This document shows, in pieces, positions 21,626-33,240 of a DNA stretch of 60,000 bases. This DNA is from Polytrichum commune. Taxonomy: Eukaryota > Streptophyta > Polytrichopsida > Polytrichales > Polytrichaceae. Both the position numbers and the translations under genes were made by a program. The stretch spans positions 32,448,527 through 32,508,526 of the forward strand of contig OX485808.1 of assembly GCA_950295325.1 (NCBI GenBank). The letters are read 5' to 3'. The stretch's first letter is position 1. The number at the start of each line of letters is the position of its first letter. The notes below the pieces were generated by a model. That model had not been told where the DNA came from and searched no databases. It worked only from the letters and a program-made list of their open reading frames with translations.

Positions 21626-24407
21626 TCAAAATAATTTGCACCACAAACAACTACGTCCGACACTTAGGAAACTTACATTTTCCTCGCCAATCCCTTCTGG
21701 GCCCCCGGAATGTGGAGGCATCTGCTGCTTATTATCACTGGGAGGCAGTTTGGTCGGCGTGGATAACATATTCGAAGCGGCCGCCCTTGCCTCCAGATCT
21801 GCCAGCCGTTTCAGCAAGGCCTGCACGTAAGCTTCGTGATCCTCTGCAACGCTCAAAGGAGAACAAGTACCATGGCCGCCGGCACTCCTGCCTGGAGATG
21901 GAATGTCACAGTAGACATCAATGCTTGCCCCCCTCCTATACTCCATGCCGCCACTGCCGTCGTCTCCTGTGCTCGCCATCACAGTTTTAGGTGTTGCATG
22001 CGCTCTTCGTTCTGCAAGTGGGCTGCTGTCCTCCTGGTTTAACCCTCGACGCTTCATGCTACTTGCTCCTGCATATCCCTTATCCCGTTGCATTTCATCC
22101 TCGATCTCGTCAGGGTCAGGTGACCGTCTGAAATGCTCACGTAGGTCCTCCACAATCCCCATCACACCTTTTGGACCGGTGCGGCCCTTGGTCCGTCTCA
22201 TTGAATTCGCGTGCCTCATTGCCTCTGATTTTTCTTTGTATTTGGGATCGTCACTGATTCTCTGGAGGCTATACCATATGCCTTTGTCAAAACCGGGTGG
22301 CATTTGGTCACCATTGCGGATCATTTCCATCAATTGGAACCTCCTTGTGGTTACACCTCTACCTATTTCTCCGCGTAGCCAGTCATCATCTATATCAGCA
22401 CTGTACTCAAATTTACATGCCAATCTTTTTTTCAAGGTCATCATCGGCTTGTGTGGTTGGTTCCTCACATCCATGACTGATGGGTCAAGGGCGCAGCACA
22501 ACTTGTTCAGTTCTGCTCTCCAGGACTTGGCACCAAGTCCGTAAGGCCTGCCTCTATCATCCACTGTTAGGAAATGGGGCTTACGACCCATCTTCTCCCT
22601 CTTCTCCACTTCTGCCTCCCTGGACACTTGTCTGCGTTTACGATCTCGTCGGAGTGCTGACTCCGATAGTGCTTCTTCTTTCACCTCCGCTCTCCATGAC
22701 GGAATCTCTGATTTTGCCCGAGGCAACATTCTTGCATGACGTGCTGGTTCCTCTCCTGATGTTGGTTTCGCATGCAATATGTTCTGTGATGGCGACATTG
22801 TGTGACGTTCTCCGCCTCTGAGATTCAGCCTTCTTCCATAATGCTCATACTCGTCCTCTGACGTTTGCAGAGCTTTTCGTTTTCCATGAGCAGAATCTTC
22901 CATGTATCTGGAGGTTTCATTTTCATGTCTATGACGGCCATGATGGGATTTTCGTCTATACTCTCGGGAGTGCCGACGATATCGTGGTGAACTTGTGGTC
23001 TCAGAGTCAGATGAAGATTCACTTCTCTTCTTGTATTTCTTCCTCTGCCTCGGCTCCCCATATCGCCTATACCCCTGTTGTCCACCCACCCCAAATTCTC
23101 TCTATAGTGATCACTGGTATATTATATGAATTGGACGCATGCTTGAAACAATAAATCAATAGGCTGAATTTCCAGAGTACTGAGGTTTCTGCGGAGTTGA
23201 ATCAATGTGGATTTCCTATGGTTACAAGCCTTGAATACTAGTGATTACGTTTTAGGGTATAAACATTGAACGGCCATTAAAAAAAAGTTGCAGTAATCGA
23301 TGAGTATTTGAACAACATACCTGTGGAGACTGGTCACTCTCCGAAGATTCTGACTTGTCAAGCCTATGACGATGGTGGCCTTTGGACTTACCATGGGCAA
23401 TCAGCTCACCATCGCGGAGTCCTTCATCTTCTGATGAATCACTGCACTGTCGCTGATGTTTCTTGTGCTTAGGTTTCTGGGAGCTTCCTCTTGGAAAATC
23501 GTTCAAGTCATCTGAAAACAGGCCACTCTTTCTAACACGCGTGGGAGACAGTTCCATCACATCCTCGCTTGCAGAATTCCCTTCCAAAGATATGTGAATG
23601 GCACCCCCTGTCAATTGGATCCATTACTTTTACAACATCAATTGTCGAGATGCTATGCAGTCCAAAAAAGTGCGAGTATTTTGTCAAGGTTTCTACAGAG
23701 GATTGTAATACAAAAATACGTTTTGGATTCATACACATGATTATTATGAAGAAAATTACGGATGAACATTACATAACACGGTCCGTTATATAAGACTAGT
23801 CTCTGTGAATCTGACTTTGAGCGGACAATTAAACCTGGTTCCCGATCTCAGTCGTCGGTCACAGCAAACAAACATCAATAATCCTCAATCATTTTGGGAC
23901 ACTCCAGCAGCCTACAAGCAACAAGTTTGAGGCATACATACCTGGATCTTCATCGCCTGTTCTCCCCATGGATGCATTTACGTGGCGCTCATGCGCTGAT
24001 TCTCCGCCTGATTTCGAAGGTTCTTCTGAGGTACGCCCTCGTGGATTTGAGGCTCCCACATTTGGAGACGTGAACTGCCTTGCTACGAGTGCCCTTCTCT
24101 TTTCAATCACAGCGGCCACAAGTTCTTCGCGTCGCTCTTTCTCTTTCGTCCCTGACCTCTTACCAGGGCTTTTCGAAGAACCAACTACCATATCTGCAAC
24201 TGCAGGTGTTAACTTCACCGCCTTCATCTTCGGCATTCTGCGTGACGACTTTGCCTGAGAACATTCAGGGTCCCCATTAGCAATGCGCGCTTCTTCCCCT
24301 TGACTCTCCGTAGTTGGCTGACAGGTATCCAACATCTCCTTGTTGCCAGGAGCCTTGGGTTTTTTCTGCCGCTCGCTCCACAGCTGATATGTGGATTTCC
24401 TCTGCAT
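21626..24407 (-). CDS. TNPA-like / Transposase_24-type protein of the CACTA element
   Basis: Three exons join in frame on the minus strand: 24407–23942, 23607–23321 and 23101–21626, about 742 residues with donors GTATGT and GTATG. The N-terminal half is basic and very Ser/Arg/His-rich. The middle contains GRPYGLGAKSWRAELNKL, LKKRLACKFEYSADIDDDWL and SDDPKYKEKSEAMRHANS followed by RRTKGRTGPKGV, the arrangement of the plant Transposase_24 family found next to TNP2 in CACTA elements. A coiled coil (VQALLKRLADLEARAAAS) lies near the end, typical of TNPA-like proteins that bind subterminal repeats and synapse the ends. Either the frame stops at 21626, or it splices at AAT|GTAAGT (21677) to an unseen exon. 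The start at 24407 is the first Met after a possible acceptor. Confidence 0.75.
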
Positions 24408-25425
24408 CGCCTACACTTCGCAGGTAATTCAACATTTCTGCGGGGGGGGGGGGGCGATGCAATGCCACCCACTGGGAACACTCCAACATATCAAAATATC
24501 GAGAAACATATCACAATATCACTGCATTGCGAGAAACGCACCCAAGATGAAGGAGAAAACAAGCATGCATGCTAGGAATACACGGCATGTAGAAGAAAAC
24601 ATACCTGAAATGTCGTTTGTAAATTTCTGGGTACAGACGCGCTCCACTCTGATAGAGGATGACGCCGAAACTATGATAGAGAAGTCTGACGTGCCGTTCA
24701 GAACTTCAGTGCATGGGCGGCTTGTCTACACTGTGTGAAGTTCTATTCAGCCGTCACATCTTGGATGGATGGATGCATTTCATCCAGAACTATTAGTCAC
24801 TTCAGGATGAAACCCTTAATCTGGTTTTGTTTCACACCCACCATAGACAGGCGTACGTGTTTGCAAGTGTGAATTTTGAAGCTTCCACAGCCTCAGCGTT
24901 ATCGTCTCGAGATTTCCGGCACGTAGAGTTAGCCTTTTTCGGAGCATCATTCACCATGCACCACGACCTCCTTTGTCACCGAGAATCTCTGGAACTTTTT
25001 TCGGAGCAGGTGAACGTTGCAGAATCCGTCATGAGCGCGGTTCAAGAACCTAACGCTCTACTGATGCTGGCGTGACTACGGGGACGCCATTTCTCCTTTG
25101 GAAGCTATCTGTTTGAATGCCAGTAAGCACGCTCACACGACACATGTCTCATGATTTACTAGTGTGTTTGTACCTAATTGCATGAATAGTTTGTTATTGT
25201 CTTAAAACAACCACAGAATACTTGCTTGATTTTTCCGCTCATGACGTTTGCATGCACTCTGGTTTTGTGTGGTCATTTATTGTTCGTGTCAATGCGGTGT
25301 GGTGGCCCTAAACCCTTCCCATTTTTAGTGGTTGAAATCATCCTTCCGTATGCACAGTTGTTTTCTGCACATCTTTCCTTGAAATTGTTGGAATTTCTTA
25401 TTTGCTTCGTGCATGAGCAGGTGAG
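24408..25425. promoter_or_regulatory. Divergent intergenic region of the CACTA genes
   Basis: About 1 kb separates the starts of the minus-strand TNPA-like gene and the plus-strand transposase, so both 5' regions should lie here. A G homopolymer of about 12 bases is at 24442–24453. No clear core promoter was identified. Confidence 0.35.
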
Positions 25426-28400
25426 ATGAGGACCCCGAGACAATGCGCGGCTTATCATATAGAGAGGTCCATTGCAAGTACAGAAGGATTAACAGAATAT
25501 CCTTACGCATGTCGAGCCTGTTGTGGAGCCAAAATAAGAAAGTTTCACACTATCGCACGACATCACAGGAAAAATGGAAGAGATCCTTTCTTGCCATACC
25601 CTGTAATTGTAAGCGTCTTGGATCAGGAACATTGGTCCCATACCTTTGTATGTTCCTCTTCAAATGAGAAGCCAGTTAGCCTAGTTTGTAGCCACAGGTA
25701 ATAGAATTGCTCCTGAATCATCTCTTCCAGTAATTGTATAATTTTTTTATGGCTGGCAGACAAGAGATGGCCGAAATATCAGAGGACCGGTACAGAGGCC
25801 GATTCGAGGTGCTGAAGAAGTGTATCTGCGAGAGGGAGGTGACAACGAAGGTCGTGGATTTGTTTGGCCGCCCAGGATAGTTGTCGACATAGAACAGATG
25901 CTGCAGGATGCTTATGCACGGGCTGACGAGGTTAATGCTGCAGCATATGAGAATGGAGAAGAGGAGACCCCCTTGGAGGACCTAGGCTCTACAGAAGGTA
26001 TGGATACAAATGTCCAAGATTTCGCTGAATTACTCCAAGAATCCAGAGAACCTGTTTACGAAGGTTGTACGCAATCCAGGATGCAGAGTGGCGTTGTCCT
26101 CATGACACTGGTAAATCTGTACTCTGTGTCACACAACTTCATGGATGCTCTGCTGAAATATTTAGGAGAGGACTTATTGCCATCTTCGAATTGTCTGCCA
26201 CGAAGCACATATGATGTGAAGCGAATGGTCTTGAAGATAGGACTCCGACATAGACCTGTGCATTGCTGCCCTAATGGTCACGTACTGTACGAGGGCATAG
26301 AATATGAAAATTGTCGCGAATGCCCAACATGTAATGAACCACGCTACATCCCTGGGTCTAACAACATACCAGCAAAGGTTGTGCGTTACTTCTCTCTCAT
26401 AGACAGGCTTAGACGCATGTATAGAAGCCCAGAGATTGTTAAATTGTTGGCATCACATGTGCATCAGAAGTCTGTAGACGGAAAGATGCGGTCAGTAATC
26501 GATAGTCCACAGTGGGCAGCTCTAAACAATATTCCTGGTGATTTTGGAAGTGCCGAAACAGACTTGCGACTTGGATTAGTAGCGGATGGAATTTGTCCCT
26601 ACGGCAATAACTCAAGTAAGCATTCAACCTGGCCAATATTGGTAGTAATCTACAACCTCCCCCCCTGGTTGGCTTCCAAATCTTTTTTTTATAACGTTGA
26701 CAATACTCATTCCAGGGGAGAAAGCTCCCACATCGGACACTATCGATGTTTTTCTCCGGCCGCTGGTAGATGAGTTGCTCAAACTCTGGGAAGGCGTTGC
26801 AGCTGTGAACATGGCAAAACCTGTTGGACAAAGAAACTTCAGATTGCGTGCAGCCTTTTTGTTCACGGTGAACGACTTCCCAGCTTATGGCCTTATTGCA
26901 GGCCAACAAGTGAAAGGATTCGTGGGATGTCCAATTTGTGGCCCTGATACATACTCAGAGTACTCTAATGTCCTAAAGAAGATGTTGTACATGGGAGGAA
27001 GACGATTGCTCTGTGGTGAGCACCGATTTCGAAGGTCAAGAGCCGCATTTAACGGAGAATCGGAGTTCAACCCACCTCCCATCCGGCCAAGCGGTCGTGA
27101 CATCATGGAACGTGATGAAGAGCGCGTAGAATTTTTGGAATTCGGAGGACAAGAAGATGATGGCGACGACCCCGTCAAGGTCCATGGAGTGAAGCGGGCC
27201 TCTATTTTGTTTGAACTCCTTTATTGGAAGGTAACCATAACACCCTGCGGCCTTGAATTTCCATAGGATACTTCGATTACAACAGAAACTGGTTTTGGAA
27301 GATAATTATGCTAGGTCTCTGCAATTGATTTATGAATTCCATCATGTCTGCAGGTATTTGTTTTGTTCGTGTAGTGCCTCTGGATATATGCTAGTAAATC
27401 GGGACAACAACCTGCTGTGCGCACGCTAACTGCGGAGGCTGCTCAATGAGTTCTGATTTCTGAGTTTGGGCTTGCTGACATACTATGATGTTATTGTAGG
27501 ATCTACCTTTACGACACTGCCTAGATCCCATGCACTGTGAGAAAAATGTATGCGAAAATATCGTGAAGACTCTGTTTGGCGAAAAAGATACTCCATCGAC
27601 ACGAGTTGATATGCAGGTGCGCAATATCCGCCCACATCAGTGGTTGCAAAACACAGGTCCAAATAGAGACAAATTCTACATGCCAGATGTTTCATACGTT
27701 TTATCGGCTGAAGATAGAGCTGTGTTTCTTATGACATTGAAAGCGTTGAAGACGCCAACAAATTATGTGAGCTCATTGCACAAGAGGATCAACAAAGGGA
27801 AGCTGAGCGGTCTCAAATCCCATGATTATCACATATTAATGCAGCAAATCCTTCCCTTGTGCTTGCGCAACATAGGGAATGAGAAGCTGGTGGGGGCTAT
27901 AGTTAGAGTCAGTAGAGTGTTCCAGAAACTTTGTGGCCGCGTCATAAAGCCAGCGGATGAGAGCGATCTTCTGGAAGATTGCGCAGAAACTATGTGTCTC
28001 ATCGAGAAAGAAATGCCACCGCAATTTTTTGATATCATGTTTCACTTAACGTGGCACCTAGTGCAAGAGTTGTTTATTTGTGGCCCTGTCACTAATAGGT
28101 GGATGTATCCATATGAGAGATACTTTAAGAATTTGAAGAGCATGGTACGCAATCTTGCTCGGCCAGAGGGTTGTATAGCATCTGGGTATGAAGTAGAAGA
28201 AGCTTTGGGTTTTGTAACGGAATACATGGCCGATTACAAAGCAACAAATCGGCGGGTATGGGACAGCCAGGAAGAAGCACATATGAACGACGAAGAAGTA
28301 GAAGGTAAAGGCAGAAAACGAGTTTTGCAGGAGGAGGAGCGAGAGTGGATGCACTCTTTCATTCTGGATAACGCCGAGCATCTCGAAGAGCATAGAGTGT

Positions 28401-29637
28401 AAGTATTTTTTCTACAGTTATGTATGTGATTGAATATGTAGCCTTTCTTTTCTGTGAGGCGAATCTTGTATCTTCGTTTGAGCATGCCTGGCTTTTTGTA
28501 AACAAGTTGAGGAGGTACCAGTATATATGAAATGTCCGAGTAAGGGAGAATTCACATGATAGATCTGCAGTCCACAAACAAGAACCAGGTCGATTAGATT
28601 AAAACTCTGCAATGGCATGTTATTGTGAAAATCATGCTCTCCAAATGAACTCTGATTATGCTTCTTTTTGGTGAAAGTAGATAATGCGATTGATTTACAT
28701 TACAATAATGTGGTCCATGTCCATGCTGACCCTGAATCTTTGGGAGAATTGTGTGGCCAGTCGGTACCAGACATTGTTCGAGGAAAGAAACGAAGAGAGA
28801 CGTAGATTCCGTAGTAGGCACCCTGGCCGAAGTGGTCGTCGAGGTGCGCCATACCCTGTGAACATGTCAGAGTTCCCGCATTTTGTAGACTGGCTCGAAG
28901 CTGAAGTGAAGACATGCCAGGAGAATTGCATAGAAGTGCCGCAGAATGTGGTGGACTCTTCAAAGCGGCCATCCTTGGTGGCCCAAAAATTTCGTGCACT
29001 AAATGCGTATGGGAACCACTACAGAGTCAGGACTGCGGAACTGTCACTTAGAACTTGTGATTCGGGCATGGCAGCAGTATTCAGGAGGCCCTGGAGATCG
29101 GGAATACGAGATCAGAACCCGGTAGAAGCTGCGGTTGAATATGTCGGACACCTTCATGAGATTCTGGAGTTGGACTACACCACCCATTGCGTCATCATCC
29201 TTGTTTGCGAGTGGGTGAAAGCAAATTATGCAGGCACCAATGCCACAGTAAAGAAAGATCGGTTGGGGTTCACAATGGCTAACTTCAATAGAATGATACC
29301 ATACGGAAAAGAGTCTTTTGCATTCCCCATCCATGTGCAACAAGTATTTCTTTCTAATGATTTATTGTGTCCCGGTTGGAAAGTAGTGTGCAGGACGGAG
29401 GTGAGAGGACGCAGAATTGACAGGGATGCATGCAGAGAGGGTGTTGATGGTTTATTTGGTCTAGGGCGCACAGCAGATCACGAAGGTCTACAGGCCCCTG
29501 TGATGCTGCCCGAGGAAGTTTTGGCTCCTCTACCGACAGGGAGGCAAGTGCAGAGACAGGATATTTTGCATCCCATCGTGGAAGAGGAGAATCCCTTATT
29601 CGACAGAGATCTGGGCGAGTCTTCAGAGGAAGAGTAA
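25426..29637 (+). CDS. TNP2-like CACTA transposase (frameshifted)
   Basis: This would be the catalytic transposase that cuts the CACTA ends. Four exons fit splice sites and phase: 25426–25602, 25760–27230, 27500–28398 and 28761–29637, about 1140 residues once one extra base is discounted. The N-terminus has a Cys/His cluster (YACRACCG, TIARHHRKNGRDPF). Exon 2 is the Transposase_21/TNP2 core: STWPILVVIYNLPPWL, then DVFLRPLVDELLKLWEG, GFVGCPICGPDTYSEY and ILFELLYWK. Exon 3 gives LRHCLDPMHCEKNVCENIV and a DUF4218-like part with LFICGPVTNRWMYPYERYFK. Exon 4 contains a DUF4216-like part. A run of eight T (26683–26690) in exon 2 puts the frame out by +1: seven would keep it. The gene is therefore a slightly broken copy, or the run is an assembly error. 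Confidence 0.88.
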
Positions 29638-30830
29638 CTAGGAGTTACGATCATGCAACTGGGAAGATTTTTCAGGTATTTTCAACCTTAATTTTGCATT
29701 CAATTTGTGGTATGTAATGAGTTGAGTCATGCAATTCCAGCCCAGGCTAAACCCTTATGGAGAGTGTCGAATTTCAGGGTGACTCAGAGGAAGCTATACA
29801 ATTGTGGAGAAACTCGATGTTGAATCACATCAGGACAGTCTTGAAGCGTAGATGAAGGAGACTTAGCAGTTGAAGCTCGTGACAGTTTGATTCGTTTGTC
29901 CATAATTGAGCAGAAATGTAGTCCTTATGTGATATGGGTTTCGGATATTACCATACAGAAATTTACCCTAAACATGATTGCGGCCATATTGCAGAGATTT
30001 CCACTAAACTTTGTACTCTGTCTTGTAACAGATGCTTGAACGTAGTCCGCGTGAAGAAGTAGCCGACAATTGCACATCGGATGAGGAGTAGGCGAGTGGA
30101 AGATTATGCAAGCTCTAGAAGACCGCAACTTTAACTGAATAAAGTGAAGGGATTCTGGGAATGACAATGGCTTCCGTGAGGAGTGTGACGTAGCGTGCCA
30201 GATATTTGCTGAAGAAAAAACAGAGAGTGATCCCTGTAGAGCTACAGATATGAATATTCCATTCAACCATTGAGCATGGTTAATGAAAACAACCTTTTCA
30301 TAGCTTCGTGGCCCTTGTCCATACTTAGATTGAGAGGTGGCAGAGCTTCCCTTTACTGGACAGTGTAAATGTTGATTATATATATTTTACGAAACCCATA
30401 CAGGCAGTGCCTTTTGGAGATTTTACTGTACAGGCCGTGGGGTGAACTCTTTATGCATACTTCATATTAATAGAAAGATTCCATTGCAGTAAGGTCAAAA
30501 ATCCGAGTTCAATCAAAACTATGGATAAAAGCGATTAGAGAGCTTACTGTGTAAATTCAACGTGATATTCATAATCTACACAATTTATTCAAATATGAAG
30601 TCAATAATATCTCACTACATTGGGAGTTCATTCGAATTGTAACTCACTTATCCAAATTTTTACCCTCTTGTTACTTATTGGTACATATGGAAGGGTCAGA
30701 CAAAAGACTTCTCCACTATTAAAAAAAAGCCTTTTTATAGTCTGTGATTTTTCTATTTTAACACACCCAAGTTGCGTAGGCACGGTGAAACCCCAGCATA
30801 ATTTGGGCATCTATACATGCTAAACGTCAA
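29638..30830. other. CACTA 3' non-coding interior
   Basis: Sequence after the transposase stop holds no recognisable gene. Short open frames lack motifs. It leads into the subterminal repeat zone near the right TIR (about 30,840–30,984). Confidence 0.5.
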
Positions 30831-30987
30831 ACATTATCAAATCTGCTGAAAGTAACATAAAAATGTTAACTCTGTTGGATAGGGACGCAAAATTAATGCA
30901 TTTCAACTTGATTTTTTCAAATCTGTAGAAACCAACACAAAATAGTTGATTTTCTGTTGATTCGGACCGCGTTTTCTTGTAGTGGGC

Positions 30988-31267
30988 GGCGGTGTGGGCT
31001 ATTGCCCATTTCCGGCCATATCTTTATGGTCAACACTTTACTTTGGTGACTGACCATTAGCCGTTACGGTGGCTCATGGAGTCGGATAAGCTTACTGGCA
31101 AGCTTGCCAGGTGGGCTTTGTTGCTCCAAGAGTATGACTTTGAGGTGGTACACCGTGCTGGGATTACCAACATGGATGCAGATGGACTCTCACGCAATCC
31201 AAGTCCTTCGGATGAGGACTTGACCGGGGCCAGGTGGCATGGAGATTGTGATCGAGAGGTGGTTTGA
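30988..31267 (+). pseudogene. Second part of retrotransposon RNase H
   Basis: The frame resumes right after the duplicated GGC with AVWAIAHFRPYLYGQHF and the TDH*PL box, where TAG 31058–31060 replaces the residue after His. It then reads MESDKLTGKLARWALLLQEY and FEVVHRAGITNMDADGLSR, the usual end of Ty3 RNase H. TGA 31265–31267 ends this open segment. Confidence 0.9.
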
Positions 31268-32640
31268 GGTTGGCACGCGGCTGCCTACCTCACTTTATTT
31301 TTTGGTTCATCTGTTGAGATTCCGATACAGGGCTCGGATGATGAGACTGATCGGCCTCAAGCTATTGCGGATATATGGGAGGATCTTCCCGTATTGCATA
31401 AGCTTCAACAGGATACCTTTCCTTTGTCTATTTCGGCAATGGAAAGGGATAGGATTGGACATTGAATAACAAGGTTTCGTTGGGAGAACGGTTTGTTATT
31501 TCGATTGTGGTCAGATGGGACAAGGTGTATTGTTCCTAAGCCGGATCAGAGGGCCTCCTTGGTGCGACAAGTGCACGAGGAACTTGGCCATTTTGGCATA
31601 CGCAAGACAAATTTGATGTTGCGTGGCCAATATTGGTGGACTGGTTGTATCAGCAGGTGGCTGCATATGTCGAGAGATGTGAAGTTTGTGACCGGGTCAG
31701 GTCTAGCTTTAACACCTTATCACCTCAGTTACAGCCCTTACCTATCATGGGATTAGGCTACCGTTGGTCGCTGGACTTTGCAAGGCCGTTGGTGGTTACA
31801 CCACGTGGAGCAAAATACGTTTTGGTGATGGTGGAGCATTTTAGCAAGTGGATTGAGCTTGTTGCTCTACCCCAGAACTCTGCAGAGTTGGCCGCGGCCG
31901 CCTTTTTGGATCGTGTGTTAGCACGTTTTGGAGCACCAGCTGAGGTGTTGACGGACCAAGGGAGGGAATTCCTTGGTGCTTTTGAGGAGTTGTACACTAA
32001 GGCTCTCATAGATCACCGCACCACCTCTCGGGATCATCCGGAGGCAGATAGCTTGGCTGAACGGGTTGTTCAGACAACCAAGCGTGGCTTGAGGAAGTAT
32101 GGATTACTTCGGGGAAGCCACCGGGATTGGGACCTTATGTTGGCATGGATTGCTATGGGCTATCGATTTAGTAGGCAGGCCTCTTTGGCATCCTACAGCC
32201 CGTATCAATTATTGGATGGACGTGAGCCTATACTCTCGAGTTCTATTCGGGAAAAACTAGCTCCTGTTGTGAACTTGGATGACCCAGACCTTTGGGCAGA
32301 GTGTTTGCAGGAACGGGCTCAATTCTTCCAGAGGGCCATGCCTATGGCCATGGAGAATTTGTCCATTGCTCAACACCGTGACACATTGCGTTATGCACGC
32401 ATTCGTAATGGTGCTTACCGACCTCAGTTGCGGAGATTTCGGCAAGGGGATTATGTTTATCTTCAACGTGAGGCGCCTACGATATTGGATGTCAGGGCGG
32501 GGCGCACTATCCTTCGGGTGAAGGAGGTATTGCCGAGTGGTTTGTTGTTGTTGGAAGGCAAGGATGGCAGGCAATGTCGCGAGCATTCCAAAAAGTGTGC
32601 CCCATGTCATCTACCTATTGAGGGTACAGTTCATCCTGAA
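31268..32640 (+). pseudogene. Retrotransposon integrase (decayed)
   Basis: After a variable linker (TGA 31463) comes an HHCC zinc-binding region, VHEELGHFGIRKTNLML…CEVCDRVR, interrupted near 31630 by a one-base frameshift. The catalytic core follows with all three acidic residues in context: WSLDFARPL (Asp), EVLTDQGREFLG (Asp) and HPEADSLAERVVQ (Glu). The C-terminal part has RQGDYVYLQREA, a GPY/SH3-like position. Integrase would join the cDNA to the host chromosome. No chromodomain is visible; a PHD finger occupies the C-terminus instead. Confidence 0.9.
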
Positions 32641-32847
32641 CTGGCCGTCGTGCCAGAGGGTCTTCCATGTTTTGTGTGTGGAGAGAAGAAAGGAGCGGCT
32701 ACTATGCTCTTGTGTGATCAGTGTCAACGCGGTTGGCACATGGCATGCTTGAGGCCACCCTTGACTTCTCTACCATCTGGACAGTGGAGTTGTCCTCGCT
32801 GTCGAGGATCTTCGGTACTTGATGCTTCCACCAATCGTACTCAATGA
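32641..32847 (+). CDS. C-terminal PHD finger fused to the integrase
   Basis: The integrase frame continues without a break into a C4HC3 zinc finger: CFVC, 12 residues later CDQC, then GWHMAC and WSCPRC, with the typical PLTSLPSGQW between, and ends at TGA 32845–32847. PHD fingers bind histone tails, often H3K4 in a given methylation state. By analogy with chromodomain-tailed Ty3 integrases it may steer insertion to a chromatin class; that is inference. All eight metal ligands are present. Confidence 0.88.
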   Translation: MAVVPEGLPCFVCGEKKGAATMLLCDQCQRGWHMACLRPPLTSLPSGQWSCPRCRGSSVLDASTNRTQ

Positions 32848-33119
32848 TCCTGTGTGGTTTCATCATCTTGTGCCTGCCCAAATGGAAAATGAGGAGTTAT
32901 GGCTTAGAGACGCAATCAACATGAGGTGGTGGATTTAATTCTTTGGGATCTGATGGCCAAACATCAGAGGCGATTAAGGATGGGGCTTACCTTGCACCCA
33001 ACCTACAGTTCCTTAGAATAACGTTTACCACACTAGTTAGTTGTGGAGCAATCTTTCATTATCCATGCCCTTTAGATTGGCATTGGTCCTAGCTGCTTAG
33101 CGGGACTCCATAGTTAGCT
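32848..33119 (+). other. 3' untranslated region of the Ty3-type element
   Basis: A non-coding stretch between the polyprotein stop and the polypurine tract. No second ORF seen. Confidence 0.6.
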
Positions 33120-33130
33120 GAGGGGGGGGG
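33120..33130 (+). promoter_or_regulatory. Polypurine tract
   Basis: GAGGGGGGGGG lies two bases before TGTCGAGG, the usual place and form of the plus-strand primer of an LTR retrotransposon. It abuts segment A rather than segment L, which conflicts with L being the LTR start (see findings). Confidence 0.7.
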
Positions 33131-33132
33131 CA

Positions 33133-33238
33133 TGTCGAGGTGTGTTGTTTATGTGTGACTTTGCTATGTTTTAGTGTTATTTGTTAGTGGTGGTTGGTAC
33201 CCGAGCTGCAGTGACACACGATCGCTATTTACACGACA
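33133..33238 (+). repeat. Segment A, first copy (106 bp, TGTCG…CGACA)
   Basis: It starts TGTCGAGG just after the polypurine tract, ends ACACGACA, and has the look of a complete LTR end pair. It is identical by eye, over 106 bp, to the second copy (33575–33639 plus 37718–37758). The two bases GA then separate it from segment L. Confidence 0.85.
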
Positions 33239-33240
33239 GA

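Larger units (their letters stand above)
18717..30984 (+). mobile_element. CACTA (En/Spm) DNA transposon, 12.27 kb (TSD GGC)
   Basis: It begins CACTACAAGAAAAAACGGTT and ends GCGTTTTCTTGTAGTG, flanked by GGC at 18714–18716 and 30985–30987. Subterminal regions carry repeated GTTGATT/AATCAAC and CTGTTGAT words. It carries two divergent genes: a TNPA/Transposase_24-like gene (minus strand, 24407–21626) and a TNP2-like transposase (plus strand, 25426–29637). A smaller CACTA element is nested at 19217–20593. Excising 12,271 bp (element plus one TSD) rejoins the RNase H frame of the host retrotransposon exactly. It is close to complete; only a poly-T frameshift in the transposase argues against autonomy. 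Confidence 0.95.

Noticed and set aside
21921-22544. Plus-strand ORF (207 aa)
   Set aside because: It is antisense to the TNPA-like exon, which has Transposase_24-type motifs and consistent splicing.
12344-31465. Nonsense codons alone as proof of methylation-driven mutation
   Set aside because: Any stop codon is one C-to-T change from CAA, CAG or CGA, so stops are uninformative without a family consensus.
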